Below, one piece after another: positions 49,507 to 60,028 of a stretch of DNA of 64,000 nucleotides. The stretch spans positions 51,048-115,047 of the forward strand of contig WIDE01000102.1 of assembly GCA_015039315.1 (NCBI GenBank), written 5' to 3'. The number at the start of each line of letters is the position of its first letter. The first letter of the stretch is position 1. The notes beneath the pieces are model-generated. The model was given only the letters and a program-made list of their open reading frames with translations, searched no databases and was not told the DNA's origin. The position numbers and the translations under genes are program-made. This DNA is from Clavulina sp. PMI_390 (taxonomy: Eukaryota; Basidiomycota; Agaricomycetes; Cantharellales; Hydnaceae).

Positions 49507-51310
49507 TTACGACGCTTCGCAAGTTTTTTTGTGTCGCGGCCAATCGCTAAGGCAGAAGAGAAAGAGGGCATTTCCCCTTCGGTCAGCAAAACGGAAGGTG
49601 AGAATTAGAAAAGGGACATACGGTTTTTGATACGTAGCTGAGCAATAGAACTGCCGTTTGCACTTCGAACAGCGAAGTTTTGCGGGAGCGAGCGAGCCAC
49701 AGCCGGGGAGTGCGCATACTGATTGAGGAAGAGGAATCTGATGAGCAGACATATGTGGGCTGTCTGAAATGCGCCGCCACATCTCCTTAGCTTCCATGGG
49801 CACCGAGGGATCCGCGTTGGTTCGCTTGGTGATCAGCGCGACGCGAGAAGCGAACTTGATCGCTGAAAGGCTCAAGCTGTTTTGACGGGAGATGGGATAC
49901 CAGATTTCTTCGACAACAATCTGTGGAAATTCGAGAGCTTGGAGTAAACAATTCATCAGTGATGGCGATTAGTTTGGGAAACAGGCAGCTCACTTGGTTT
50001 TGGATTTTGAATCAGCAAGTATACTAGATAAATCTCAATAATCGCTAGAACATCTAGCTTGGCCATCGTCTCTGCAAATCTAATTGCGGTTGAACTGTCT
50101 TGACAGCGCTGGATCATCTTCTGCCACGAGCCTATCAGCACCGAATAGGAATGAAGATATTTCTTCGGAGACGAAATAAGCAACGGAAGTTCTTTTTTGG
50201 CGTGAAAAATTGAAGGCGTGATAGAGTCGTTCTCGGCGAGTGCCTGAGGCATCCCATGAGTCTGGTCGTGAAAGATTAGATGGCCCAGGTTCGAGAGCTC
50301 ATCAAAAGGGTCAATGTGATATTTTTCGTCGGCGGCCGCGACGCAAAGGAAGTGGGAAATTATTTTTCCCTGAGGCAGACCTGCCATCTGCGAAATGTTG
50401 ATTGATACGCTCCTCTCGAGTGAAGCCCCAGTTTTTCCCCGTGCTATAGGTTGCTCAGACAGGAGCCTAAGATAAATGTCAAGCAGAATGCCATTCTGCG
50501 CAAAGAATCCGGGTGGGGTAGTTGTGATCTCATCATCGTAGACAGATAGACGCATCCGCAAGATTAGTGACAAGCCAGCAGTGGAAAACGAGCGCCTGTG
50601 AAGGATAAATAGTCAGCTACGTGCGTAGCGGCGCCATTAAACCGGATCCGACATGAATATGGAGGAGTACCCACATATTGATGGGCCGCTGCTTGCAGTT
50701 TGGAAGCAGACAGTAGATACCTGCGGCTCCGAGCAAATCCTGGACTGTTCTACGCCACTGCATATCAAAGTAGCTGTCCGGTCCTCCGACGATGGAATAA
50801 TTGGCTTTTTGATCGACCAAGATGGGCACAAGTCTCTGAAGGCCCCGCTGCAGCGCCGTCATCTCTTTATCGATTGCCTGACCCGGGGAAGTACCCTTGC
50901 ACATCTGCAGGAACATCTCACTGAGCCTGGCTAGCGGTGGAAGTAGATACCAATAGATCGATTGCTAGTTGGACAGGACAATGGCTTAGAGCGGCCTCGA
51001 CTCGGAGTAGCATGTGATGGCCCACCTCAAATCCAAGACCATTTGTGGTCAAAACGTATTGATCATCGCTCGTGCCCAGCGGAGCGAGTAGCAGAATCAC
51101 TTCCATAAGTTTGCTGGAAAACTTTATGTCAGCCATCTTTATCATAGTGTCTTTCAAGTTCTGTTCATTGACGGTATTCATAGATTCTAGTAGCTCCAGG
51201 CACATAGCCTCGGCGGTGAGTGCTTCCTTTGACGGTTGTCCCCGCAGTAGAGCGATCAGAGGGGAGAGGGAGTCAACCACAAATTGACCCGCGTTCTCGG
51301 ACGTGATCAT
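49507..51310 (-). CDS. MYND zinc-finger protein G, one zinc ligand replaced
   Basis: Five exons: 51310-51026, 50916-50675, 50595-49994, 49937-49622 and 49546-49507; 494 residues, phases 0, 2, 1, 2. The exon 1/2 junction is the least certain: an acceptor at 50931 would need a weaker donor. It is closest to genes I and J (start MIT, QRGLQRLVPI, EAKEMWRRI). The finger reads CALPGC, LRCSKCKRQFYC, then SATY where every relative has Cys (SVTC in gene I), and DWPRHKKTC. The Cys-to-Tyr change removes a zinc ligand, so one of the two zinc sites is probably lost. The frame is otherwise intact. Confidence 0.78.
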
Positions 51311-52354
51311 CGCGAGATACTCTCAACAGGGTCTAGTGTTGGCTTCTGCCCGGGAGCACAGCGCAGGGTGGAAAACGTCAGGGTCGTCAAGCTTGACAGT
51401 TTGTTTTTGACAGCGGAAAGATCCGAAACGCGGGATGCTTGTCATCCAGAAGGGGGGCAGCTTTCATTTTCACATGACTGGCCTCGAATCTTATAAAAGA
51501 CCTCTCCAATTGCTGGTCGATGGTGAGGGCGATGAAGGGCCACCTAGACTGGCGACTTCCAAGCTTGTACGCCGTGAACGACTCGGAGGACAGCGAACAT
51601 CTCGGATTTTTTATGGTACCTGAGACCAACCCCATGACCACTTCAGCTTGTGAGGTTCAATTTTACATGTGGTGGTTTATTACTTCGTCGAGAAAAAAGT
51701 CTAGTTTGGCATTTCGGAGGTGTGTCTTGGCCGGTAGCCATCTCGAATAACAGACTCCAAGTCGTTCAAGCTTCTTGTGTGAGGTAGCCAAGGATTTGGT
51801 ACGGAGTGTCCCTGTGCTTGTCATCTAGACCCGTCATGTTGGCTTGACGAAATTTCTCGATCTCACTCCACCTTGGCGTGGTGACGCCACGTTGCCGTTC
51901 CGCCATCAATTCCATAGCGATTTATAGTATTGTTGCAACCTGTTGCTCCACATTCTGCGCGCTGGATTGCTGGCCCGAATAACGATGGGCTTGTATCGCG
52001 TTGGATAGAACTACAAAGGTGAGCAACCCGAATGGGAGCGAGCACCAGTAGCTCGCATGATTTCATGGTCCTAGTCGTACATGTAAGCACCAACCACACT
52101 CCTGGTGCCATGTGTCAATATGTTCTCAGGCAATATATTGAATTGTGGGGCCCCTTCTAGCTCAGGACTCATCGAATAGATTATCGACGCTCTTCACACT
52201 CGCTGTTTCGGCGATCGAACACCGGCGAGCGCCATCCGATCTACCATGCTCGCCACACTGGTTCCTCTTGGCGCTGATTGAGTATCCTCTGATATAAGAA
52301 CGCTTCGTACTTTTTTCTGGCTCCTCTATCGTTTCCAGGTCGCTCCCTCAAGCC
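51311..52354. other. Intergenic region with possible MYND trace, GH5 promoter
   Basis: On the minus strand near 52050-51900 a frame reads LVLAPIRVAHLCS and later RAECGATGCNNT, which faintly recalls the MYND exon 4 pattern EEPVCGAIGC; this is weak. A TATA-like GATATAAG lies at 52291-52298, 57 bases before the GH5 start. Confidence 0.35.
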
Positions 52355-54408
52355 ATGCTCAAGTTTACACACACACTCCTTCAGCTGTCGCTCATTTTCG
52401 GCGCGTCTGCGCGCCTTCAGAGGATTAATCAACGTGCCCATCTCCATCATGCACACCGTTCCGCGCCTGGTTTTACTTGGGGAACTGTCTTATTCCCGGT
52501 GTCTGGCCAAAGCAGCGTCTATTTAGAGGATCCCGTGTCTACGTTCTCGTTTGAGAGCTTCAGTTCGGCGGTCACCGAGATAGTGGACTCTGTTTCACAA
52601 GGAAACAACCGAAGCACCCCGCACGTTGTTCCCGTGGACAAAGTGTACGGCGTCAATGTAAGCGTCATCTTGTCAAGGACGTACCGGAAACTGTGCTAAT
52701 GTTCGAGCTTCCTGATAGCTTGGGAATTGGTGACGCATTCATCCTTCTATTTCCGCGGGGACGATCATACTTACTATCTTCCTGCAATAGGCTGGTTTTC
52801 GAGTCCTGGATGACCCCTGCAAGGTGGATCGCCATGGGCGGCGAAATCAATTCAAGCTGCAGCCAGTATCGGATGACCGAATGGAAGCTCGCTACATACC
52901 TCGGACAGGAACAGACCAATGCTGTATTCAAGCAGCACTGGGAGACGTGGTTCACCCAGACTGATGTCGATGCTATTGTCGCTGCAGGGCTCAACACTGT
53001 TCGCATTCCACTCGGGTTCTGGCTTGTGGAGGACCTCTGCAATCGGCCAGCCGAGCCATATGCTGAAGGTGGTCTGGACGAATTGGTATGATTTTCTCCG
53101 GTCGCTCGCCGCTACATAATGCTAATGATCTTGCATACTCTAGATTCGTGGTCTCACACTGCTGAAGAAAGCTGGGATCTACGCTATTCTTGACCAACAC
53201 GCACTTCCTGGGGTTTCTGCATGTACGTGTACTTCTCATCGTGCCAGTTTCTTCCCTATTCTCATAGTAGGTCACCAGCTGGCCAAGAGTTCGCGGGTAA
53301 CTGCACATCCAACCTACAATTCTACAGCTCCCCTAACGACTACAACTACGTTCGCGCCGTCACATGGGGCATCGTCATGACTTGGATGTCTCACGTCCAT
53401 CCCGCATTCGAAAATGTTTTCGCTATCGAGGCGATCAACGAGCCCGTCCAGAATGTTGCCAACACCCCCAACCTATGGAAATGTGCGTTAACCTCTACTT
53501 ATTCACGTAGCGTAGTATACTGACTCTACCTGTGACAAGACGAAGAGGCTTTCGTCCTTGGCGTTCGCACGATTGAGCTGGCGCTTGGTGTGATTTGCGA
53601 CACATCCTTCCTTTCTGCCGCGATCAACGACACCATCACCATCGAAGCGCTCGTTGCTTCTATTCCCATTATCTCCAAACTAGCGATTAAGTATAAGGTC
53701 GATCTCAAGTCGACTCTTGACGGTATCAAGCACGCCGCGTCGGGGCAATCACTGCACGGATTCAACTGGGGTACGACAAACTGCGCTTCTGATCGCCAAC
53801 GCCAATGCCTTTCCACCACGTAAGTCACTCGTACACCGTTTGGAGTTTCTCTGGTCATGCTCAGTCTTGTCGGGACTGCCTCCAGATTCATGAACCGTGA
53901 CTGGCAATGGTCTAGCAACTGGACCAGCGACCCCGTTCCTAACCCTGCTGCGTACGCTCACGGACCTCAGCTTTACGACAATCACCTTTACCTCAACTAT
54001 GGTGGGGTCGCAAAGAATGCCAGTGCTGGTGCTTATATGCAAGTGATGTGCAACCTCACAAAGGTGGCGGATGAGGCAGCAATTGGGGATGCCCCCATGG
54101 TTTTCGGTATGTGGCAAGTAATTTTCATGATGCATTCCCAAAAGTGACCGTCGGTGTTTCCAGGTGAATGGTCCGTGGCAACGAATTTCAACACGACGGA
54201 CGACTTCATCAGGGACTATGGTGACGCCCAGAAGCTTGCCTATTCCCAGGGCGCAGGCTGGATCTTTTGGAACTTCAAGGTCGATACCGACTGTGCGGTT
54301 CCTGACTACCGCATGTGGTCGTATCTGGACCTTGTCAAGGACGGTCTCATGACGCAGAAACCAGACGAATATTTCGACGCTAATGTCTGCGCGAAGTATG
54401 GTCTGTGA
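52355..54408 (+). CDS. GH5 exo-1,3-beta-glucanase
   Basis: Eight exons: 52355-52657, 52719-52729, 52791-53085, 53144-53222, 53279-53482, 53540-53819, 53886-54106 and 54164-54408; 545 residues. A signal peptide (MLKFTHTLLQLSLIFGASA) points to secretion. Exo-glucanase landmarks: YGVNLGNWLVFESWMTP, NTVRIPLGFW, DQHALPGVSASGQ, then FAIEAINEPVQN with the acid/base Glu in NEP, GFNWGT, and MVFGEWSVA with the nucleophile Glu. The enzyme trims beta-1,3-glucan of the cell wall. Exon 2 is an 11-base micro-exon (CTTGGGAATTG) that completes the family motif; without it the frame fails. A segment of about 100 residues after the NEP motif is the insert known in fungal members. Confidence 0.93.
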
Positions 54409-54533
54409 ACCCGACCAGAAGGGTGAAAAATATACTATTATAATTTCGCCTTAACTGCCGTGTAATCATTCCACATCATCTTACATATTCTCCCCCCTTC
54501 CTCGCTATTATTGCATATTGAATATTCTTGCAC

Positions 54534-56162
54534 CTATATCTTCGACACCCGGCGAGACTTGATGGGCTTCAGGCGGAAGAAGTCCATTTCTACGGTGCTG
54601 TCCATTTTGACAGACATTGTCCACTTCGATCCTCCCGCCAAGTGGATGTTGACGACCTCCTTACCCTCCTGCTCCCAAATAGCTTTCAGTTTATCGCTCT
54701 CTGTATTCAAGCGTAGGAGCTCGAGAGCGCGCCTCTTGAACGCGATGAACGCAATTCTCGAAAGCCCATCAGAAGAAGTCTCTTGCGCTAGCCGTTCTAA
54801 AAATTCCTTCGCTGCCGTCTTTACACTGTCATTCTCGAGGATTTTGGAATATTCATCCCTCAAGTATCCTGCATCAAAGACTAGCCATTCCAGCTCCTCC
54901 AGAGCCAAAAACTCGCGCAGGATGGTGAAGGGGAACTGCGCCATGTGTTCCTCGACCCTTGCATGAGGCTTCAAGCATCCTAATCGGAGGGAGGACAGTG
55001 AAGCGGGAGATATTGCATAGCCCTACACAAGAAGCAATGGGAGAATGGGGGTGGTATCAACACGCTCTACGTCGTATTCACGAGACCAAATGTAAGGTCC
55101 ATCCGTCCATATGGACAGCGAGGAACAGCGCGTAAGGGATGGAGGAGAAGGATGTGACGACTCGATAGAGCCTGGTGCTGAAGAAGAAGCTGCCCCTTGT
55201 GGCGTGTTGGAATCATATGATTGTTGATGTAGTGTTTGAGCTCGAACCAAATCGACGGCGGTGGACTGGGTGTATAGCACGAGTCTCTTGAGCGGGTGTT
55301 GCACGCCATGCAGCAAAAGGCTTGTGTATGATGCCGGACCACGGAACTCTTCGATTGCAGGAAGGAAGGAGGGGTGTGTGTCATTGAGGAATCCATATTC
55401 GGTTTTGAGAGTCGTTGACAGGGGTGCTGTCCAGAACGGAGCACCATCACCAATTTGCCTGATACTCAACCTTCGGATATAAGGCTGTGCGACCAGGAAT
55501 TTGTAAATTCCTGGCGGAGATGTGAAGAGGCTCGCTTCGCATTCGAACTCGTCCAGCCGAAAAGGTAGTGGGTATGTAGTGTTATCCATAGCTTTTGAAA
55601 GGGCCTCGGCCACAGCCAACGCTTCGGAAGACGTCTGGGAGATGTGCAGCTTGAGCTGCCTGAGATTTGGCATAATCATGAACATGCTTGGGATCTTGAG
55701 CATGAGAGGTGTATCGGGGAATGTCGGCTCGACAGTGAGTTGCTGCACAAACGCAGCTCTCTGCGGGTCCCGCAATATAGCATTCATGCGTTCATGAATA
55801 TGCTTCCGAGAGAAATTCGGCTCAACAACAACACCAGCCCGTGGCCCAATGAAGAAGTTGCGCCAGAAGAATACGTGGGTGAAGCTGTTGAGCCTTCGGT
55901 TGAGGCACGAGAGAGTATGGAGTGGATTAGATTTTGAGTATAGATTGATGTCTAGCGCTTCGATGACCATCAAAAGGATCTCAGTGGGGAGAGCGGAGAA
56001 CACATCTCTCCCAGTGATCATGACCGGAGCCTCAGCATTTATCGAGGGGCTAGCATTTGGTAGTCGAGGACCGTGAAGGGGAGCACCATGAGGTCGAGGA
56101 CTCCTATTTTTTCGTCCGAAGATAGCTTTTACGCGACGCATGGGGCGGAAGGGTGGCGTCAA
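54534..56162 (-). pseudogene. F-box protein gene H with one in-frame stop
   Basis: A single 543-codon frame starting at 56162. A basic N-terminus (MRRVKAIFGRKNRSPRP) leads to an F-box at about residues 52-75 (RDVFSALPTEILLMVIEALD), then a long region without obvious leucine-rich repeats. F-box proteins bind Skp1 and bring targets to SCF ubiquitin ligases. Codon 380 is TAG (55023-55025), where paralog K has TGG (WGYNISPSSL against GYAISPASL here). After it 162 codons stay open and conserved with K (FKRRALELLRLNTESDKL; AGGSKWTMS). One base change thus truncates the protein. The F-box half remains and could still be made. Confidence 0.72.
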
Positions 56163-56549
56163 GGTGTCGAGAGCGGTGTCGAGTCCGAAGGCTGTGCATC
56201 ATTGAATCCGTGACATTCACTGGCGCTTCACATTGTTGGAAGGTGGAAGAGCCATGCTGAGAGTGGCACGGTACGGGTTCAATGCTCCCCTGCAAGTAGT
56301 AATCGGACCGTCCACGCATACCCTGCAAAAAACGTCAAAACACTGCACCAAGAGGCCTTGTCCTGCTTGTTCTTTCCCACGACCACCGATTTTGTTTCGT
56401 GCAGACCAGAACTATAACAACTTGGTTTCCGTACTATCCGATTGTCTGGGGATCGTTGGCTATTTGTGGATAGCTCCATCTAGTGATAACAGGATTCAGA
56501 ATCGAAGACGGTCACGTGCACCTTGAACTTTGAAAGTTATTCGCCCACT
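56163..56549. promoter_or_regulatory. Divergent region between F-box H and MYND I
   Basis: The two genes start on opposite strands and share these 387 bases. I see no TATA box. A CACGTG-like GTCACGTGCA lies at about 56510-56519, 30 bases before the MYND I start. Confidence 0.4.
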
Positions 56550-58370
56550 ATGATCACCACTCTGGCTGAAGCTGAGGATCTGGCGTGCCGTACTCTCGCT
56601 CGAGTCGGTTCTAATCTTGGCTTCAAGACTCCGGGCCAGCCAGACGACGCCATTGAAGATCTGTGTCATTGGATATGGCAGGTCGACAAGTTTCTCAATA
56701 ACGAACTCGAGGACTCTCCGGGCAGCACTGTGAAGCGGATTGCTGATGCCAAACTTGTGACCAACCTCGTGGATCTCGTCCTGAAAATCACCCCCATCGC
56801 TTCATGTGACGGCGAGCATCTCCATTCCCGTGATGCTTCCAGCGACTGCATCGAGTGTTCGGTCAGTGATCTTTGTAGTACTTGCCTAACAACCGCTTAG
56901 GACGCTCCACGATATAGGGGGATTTCTTTCGCCTTTTATTGGAATGGCTTGATAATCTCGGTCTCTGGCCTTATGATCAGCAACTTTCCTCTGGCTCTGC
57001 GATCTTGGACCAAGAAATGACGACGGTGTACCATGGCGTTCAGCGCTTGGTGCCTATATGGCTAAATAATAGGAATCTCTCTCAGACCACGATCACAAGT
57101 CAAACCTCTTGCTTGCTGCAGCTTCAAGAATCCCTTCAATCTCTGCTTAGAGAGACTCTGAATCACCTCAAACAGCCTTGCTGCAAGAATCGACCTGATA
57201 CATCGTACGTGAGATGACATTGCTCGAGTGAAATAACAAAAATATCTCTCAAGCAGACACCTGATGGTATCTAGATACGCCTTCCTTATTGATTCAGCAT
57301 CGTTCCTACTCCGAGTTCACTTCACGATTCCTGAAGACACAACCGCCAATATCCCTTCGGATTTTATTGCCGATAATACATCTCTACTACTCGAATGCCT
57401 CATTGACCTTCGGACGCAGCGTTACAGGGGCCCTAACATGTCCAAGGATAGATATCACATTGATATTTCACATGTGACATCCCGTTCCCGCCAGGAAATC
57501 CTTTCGCGTTTTCTTCGAGTCGTCGCCAAGTACGAACGATTCCAAACAACTCGGGGTGAAGCGCTATCTATACTAGCAAACCTTGTGCTCATCGACAGTC
57601 GTGATGATATCCTTGATGCCCTCATTGACGTGGACTATGTCACTCCCTCATTTGCCTACGCAAAGGAGAAACTTATCACTCTCCAAAGGCCGACAACCGA
57701 GCTCACTACATGCTATGACCTTCTACTATGGTCATGGCAAAGAATGTTGGGCCCGAGCAAGAAGGACTCGAGAACGTTCCATTTTATCAAGGCTATGCTC
57801 GATCAAGATTTTGTATTCCTTTTAGAAGCATACGTGAGAGCCGCAAGTATGCCAACGATGAAGAGCTCTAACTCAGGTGATTTCAGAGGCTTTTATCGTC
57901 CCATTACCTATTCGCTTCACTCACATGGAACCCATCTGAAGATTTTACGATCATAAGGCTCATAGTCGCATCAATCTTTGGAGCATTTGCGCTGTCTCAG
58001 GAAAACCCATTGCTCAGAAGGTTCATCCACCACACCACCGTTGTGTATCGTCGGGTGGATGTAGATACCTCTTCATCCGTCGCAGAGAAGCAAATGTGGG
58101 GCAATTTTGTAGAGGTAGGCCTGTACAGAACCCGCACCTGGGCCGACCAGATCCCTCCACCGCCCGAGTTTCCATGCGGTCGGCCTGGCTGCAATTCTCT
58201 CGTTGATGCGGAGCTCCGCTGCTCGAAGTGTAAGCGGCAGTGCTACTGCTCGGTCACATGTCAGAAACCGTGCGTCCGTTCCATTCCGTGTTTTTTATGC
58301 TTATAGCTCATATTAAGTCGATAGCGATTGGAAGAGGCACAAAAAGTTTTGCCAGCAGGCACTATCCTGA
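56550..58370 (+). CDS. MYND zinc-finger protein I
   Basis: Five exons: 56550-56861, 56918-57204, 57257-57876, 57942-58269 and 58325-58370; 530 residues, phases 0, 2, 1, 2. The start at 56550 (MITTLAEAEDL) agrees with genes G and J. The finger reads CGRPGC, LRCSKCKRQCYC, SVTC, then DWKRHKKFC from the last exon, complete. Introns 3 and 4 lie exactly where those of J do. Conserved body motifs with J include LLLWSWQRML, ALLDQD-like FIKAMLDQDFVFLLEAY and DFTIIRL. The gene is flanked by an F-box gene and an F-box relic. No known function. Confidence 0.85.
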
Positions 58371-58529
58371 TGGAAAATCAACTGTCAATCAACCCTCGTC
58401 AGCCCAAAGCTCTCGACTAGGTCATTTCCGTGATGAAGCAGCACTTTTGCGGCCTTTTATATAGACCCTCCCACTCTTGCATGTTCTACATGTACAGATT
58501 CTGTGTTTGTTCGATATCATTACATCTTG
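58371..58529. other. 3' flanks of MYND I and F-box relic
   Basis: Short convergent spacer; no feature seen. Confidence 0.4.
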
Positions 58530-59520
58530 AAACCATAATAGACCATATCCGCACTGCTTGGCGAGACTCATTGGGCGTTGAACGGAAGGGATTAATTCCC
58601 GCTATCCCGTCCATAATGATCGACATTATGCATCTCAAACCATCCGCTAACAGGAGGTAGGAAGCACTTTTGCTTTCTTGCCCCCGGAGAGCTTTCCGCG
58701 TATCACTCTCCGTCTTCAAAAGCACGAGCTCAAGATACCGCTCCCTGAGCGTGATCGACGTGATCCTCGAAAACTTGCCAGTGGTGAACTCCCGTTCCAC
58801 CAGACGATCCAGATTATCTGCACCCGGCAAGCGAGTGGTCCCTAAGGCAGCATTGTTAAGTCACAACTCCCACGAGATCAGCATAATCCCGTCAAAAAAC
58901 TCCCTTGCTGCCCCCCTCACACTTGGAAGCCCAAGCACTTCACCCTCATCTGGCAGCTATCCTTTGTTGGAAACAAGCTAGGAGAGCTTAATTGATGTCC
59001 TCAAATGGCCCGGATCGGGTTGAAAGTTGTGAGCAGGGGGTAGTTCGTCAGGCCAGAGTGGTAATCAAGGTGTGGTCGTCTACATGGCACATTCCAAACC
59101 ACCAGCAACAGCAAGGACCTCAGATGTTGTTGAGTATACGATGGTAAACATGCTGGAAATTTGAACATCAGCAGTATATGGGGAACGACTGGTTCGAGAG
59201 TGTGTTGCTGCATGAAGGCACCTCTCTGAAGATCACCCAAGTTAGCTTTCATGCGCTCGTCGAGATGCTTGCGAGACCCTCTCTTGGCTCGACAATGACA
59301 CCGGCTCGTAGTCCAATGAAACATTTACGCTAGAAGTATGCAGACGTGAAACTGTGGAGCCGTCGATTGAAGCGCGACAGAATAAAGAGCGGGTTGGGTT
59401 TTAAGTGTAGTTTAACCTTTCAAGAATCTCTCGATGTCCACTGCTCTGGTAATCAGGAGGAAGACCTTAGTAGGGAGGGTGGAGGACAAATCTCCCCCGC
59501 TGAGGATGCCTAGGCCCCTA
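58530..59520 (-). pseudogene. F-box gene relic
   Basis: Pieces of the F-box family survive in order on the minus strand. At about 59505-59425 is an F-box-like GDLSSTLPTKVFLLITRAVD. At 59324-59100 are RKHLDERMKANLGDLQRGAF and related text. At 58830-58600 is the C-terminal LELVLLKTESDTRKALRGQE. These match genes H and K (RKHIHERMKALL; LELVRLKTESDTLNALWKQE). Frames shift between the pieces, and the middle 200 or so codons are missing. It is an old dead copy between MYND I and MYND J. Confidence 0.75.
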
Positions 59521-60028
59521 CGTATAAGTTCATAGAGCCGTGTCCTGTAGCAGTGGAAGTCATGACCTAAGCAGAGCGACATGTGGAGGCAACGGAGGAC
59601 AGCCTCGCAATATCAAGCCACCCGTGGTGGTGCTGTTGAGGTGGAATGGAATGGGATTTTCTGACCTGGGTATTCGAGCAACATCATGGGCGACTGAAGA
59701 CACCTTACGGTCACATTTCGTACGAGCAGCCCTAATAATGGTAACTCAGGGTGTTTGGGGAAGGTGAGCTAGGTGTAGGAGCAGAGAAGTCGTGGCTTGT
59801 TTCCGAGCAGGAAAGAGGCTCGGATCATTCGAGCCCCCTATGCGTGGTGCTATTTCGCGCTGCTAGGGCTACGTGTTTTATCACACCAATTATTATTAAT
59901 TATATGATTCAGGGCGAGATATGGATGGAATGCAGTTCATGAGTGCTGCCGCGATTTCAGGCGCTGGAGGCTCCACGATCACGTGCAACGTAAACGCCCC
60001 GCACACAACCCAGCGACCACGACCAAAA
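59521..60028. promoter_or_regulatory. Upstream region of MYND J
   Basis: A 508-base stretch before MYND J. It has an AT-rich patch ATTATTATTAATTATATG near 59888-59905, about 125 bases before the start, that could act as core promoter. Open frame upstream of the ATG has no match in the paralogs. Confidence 0.4.
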
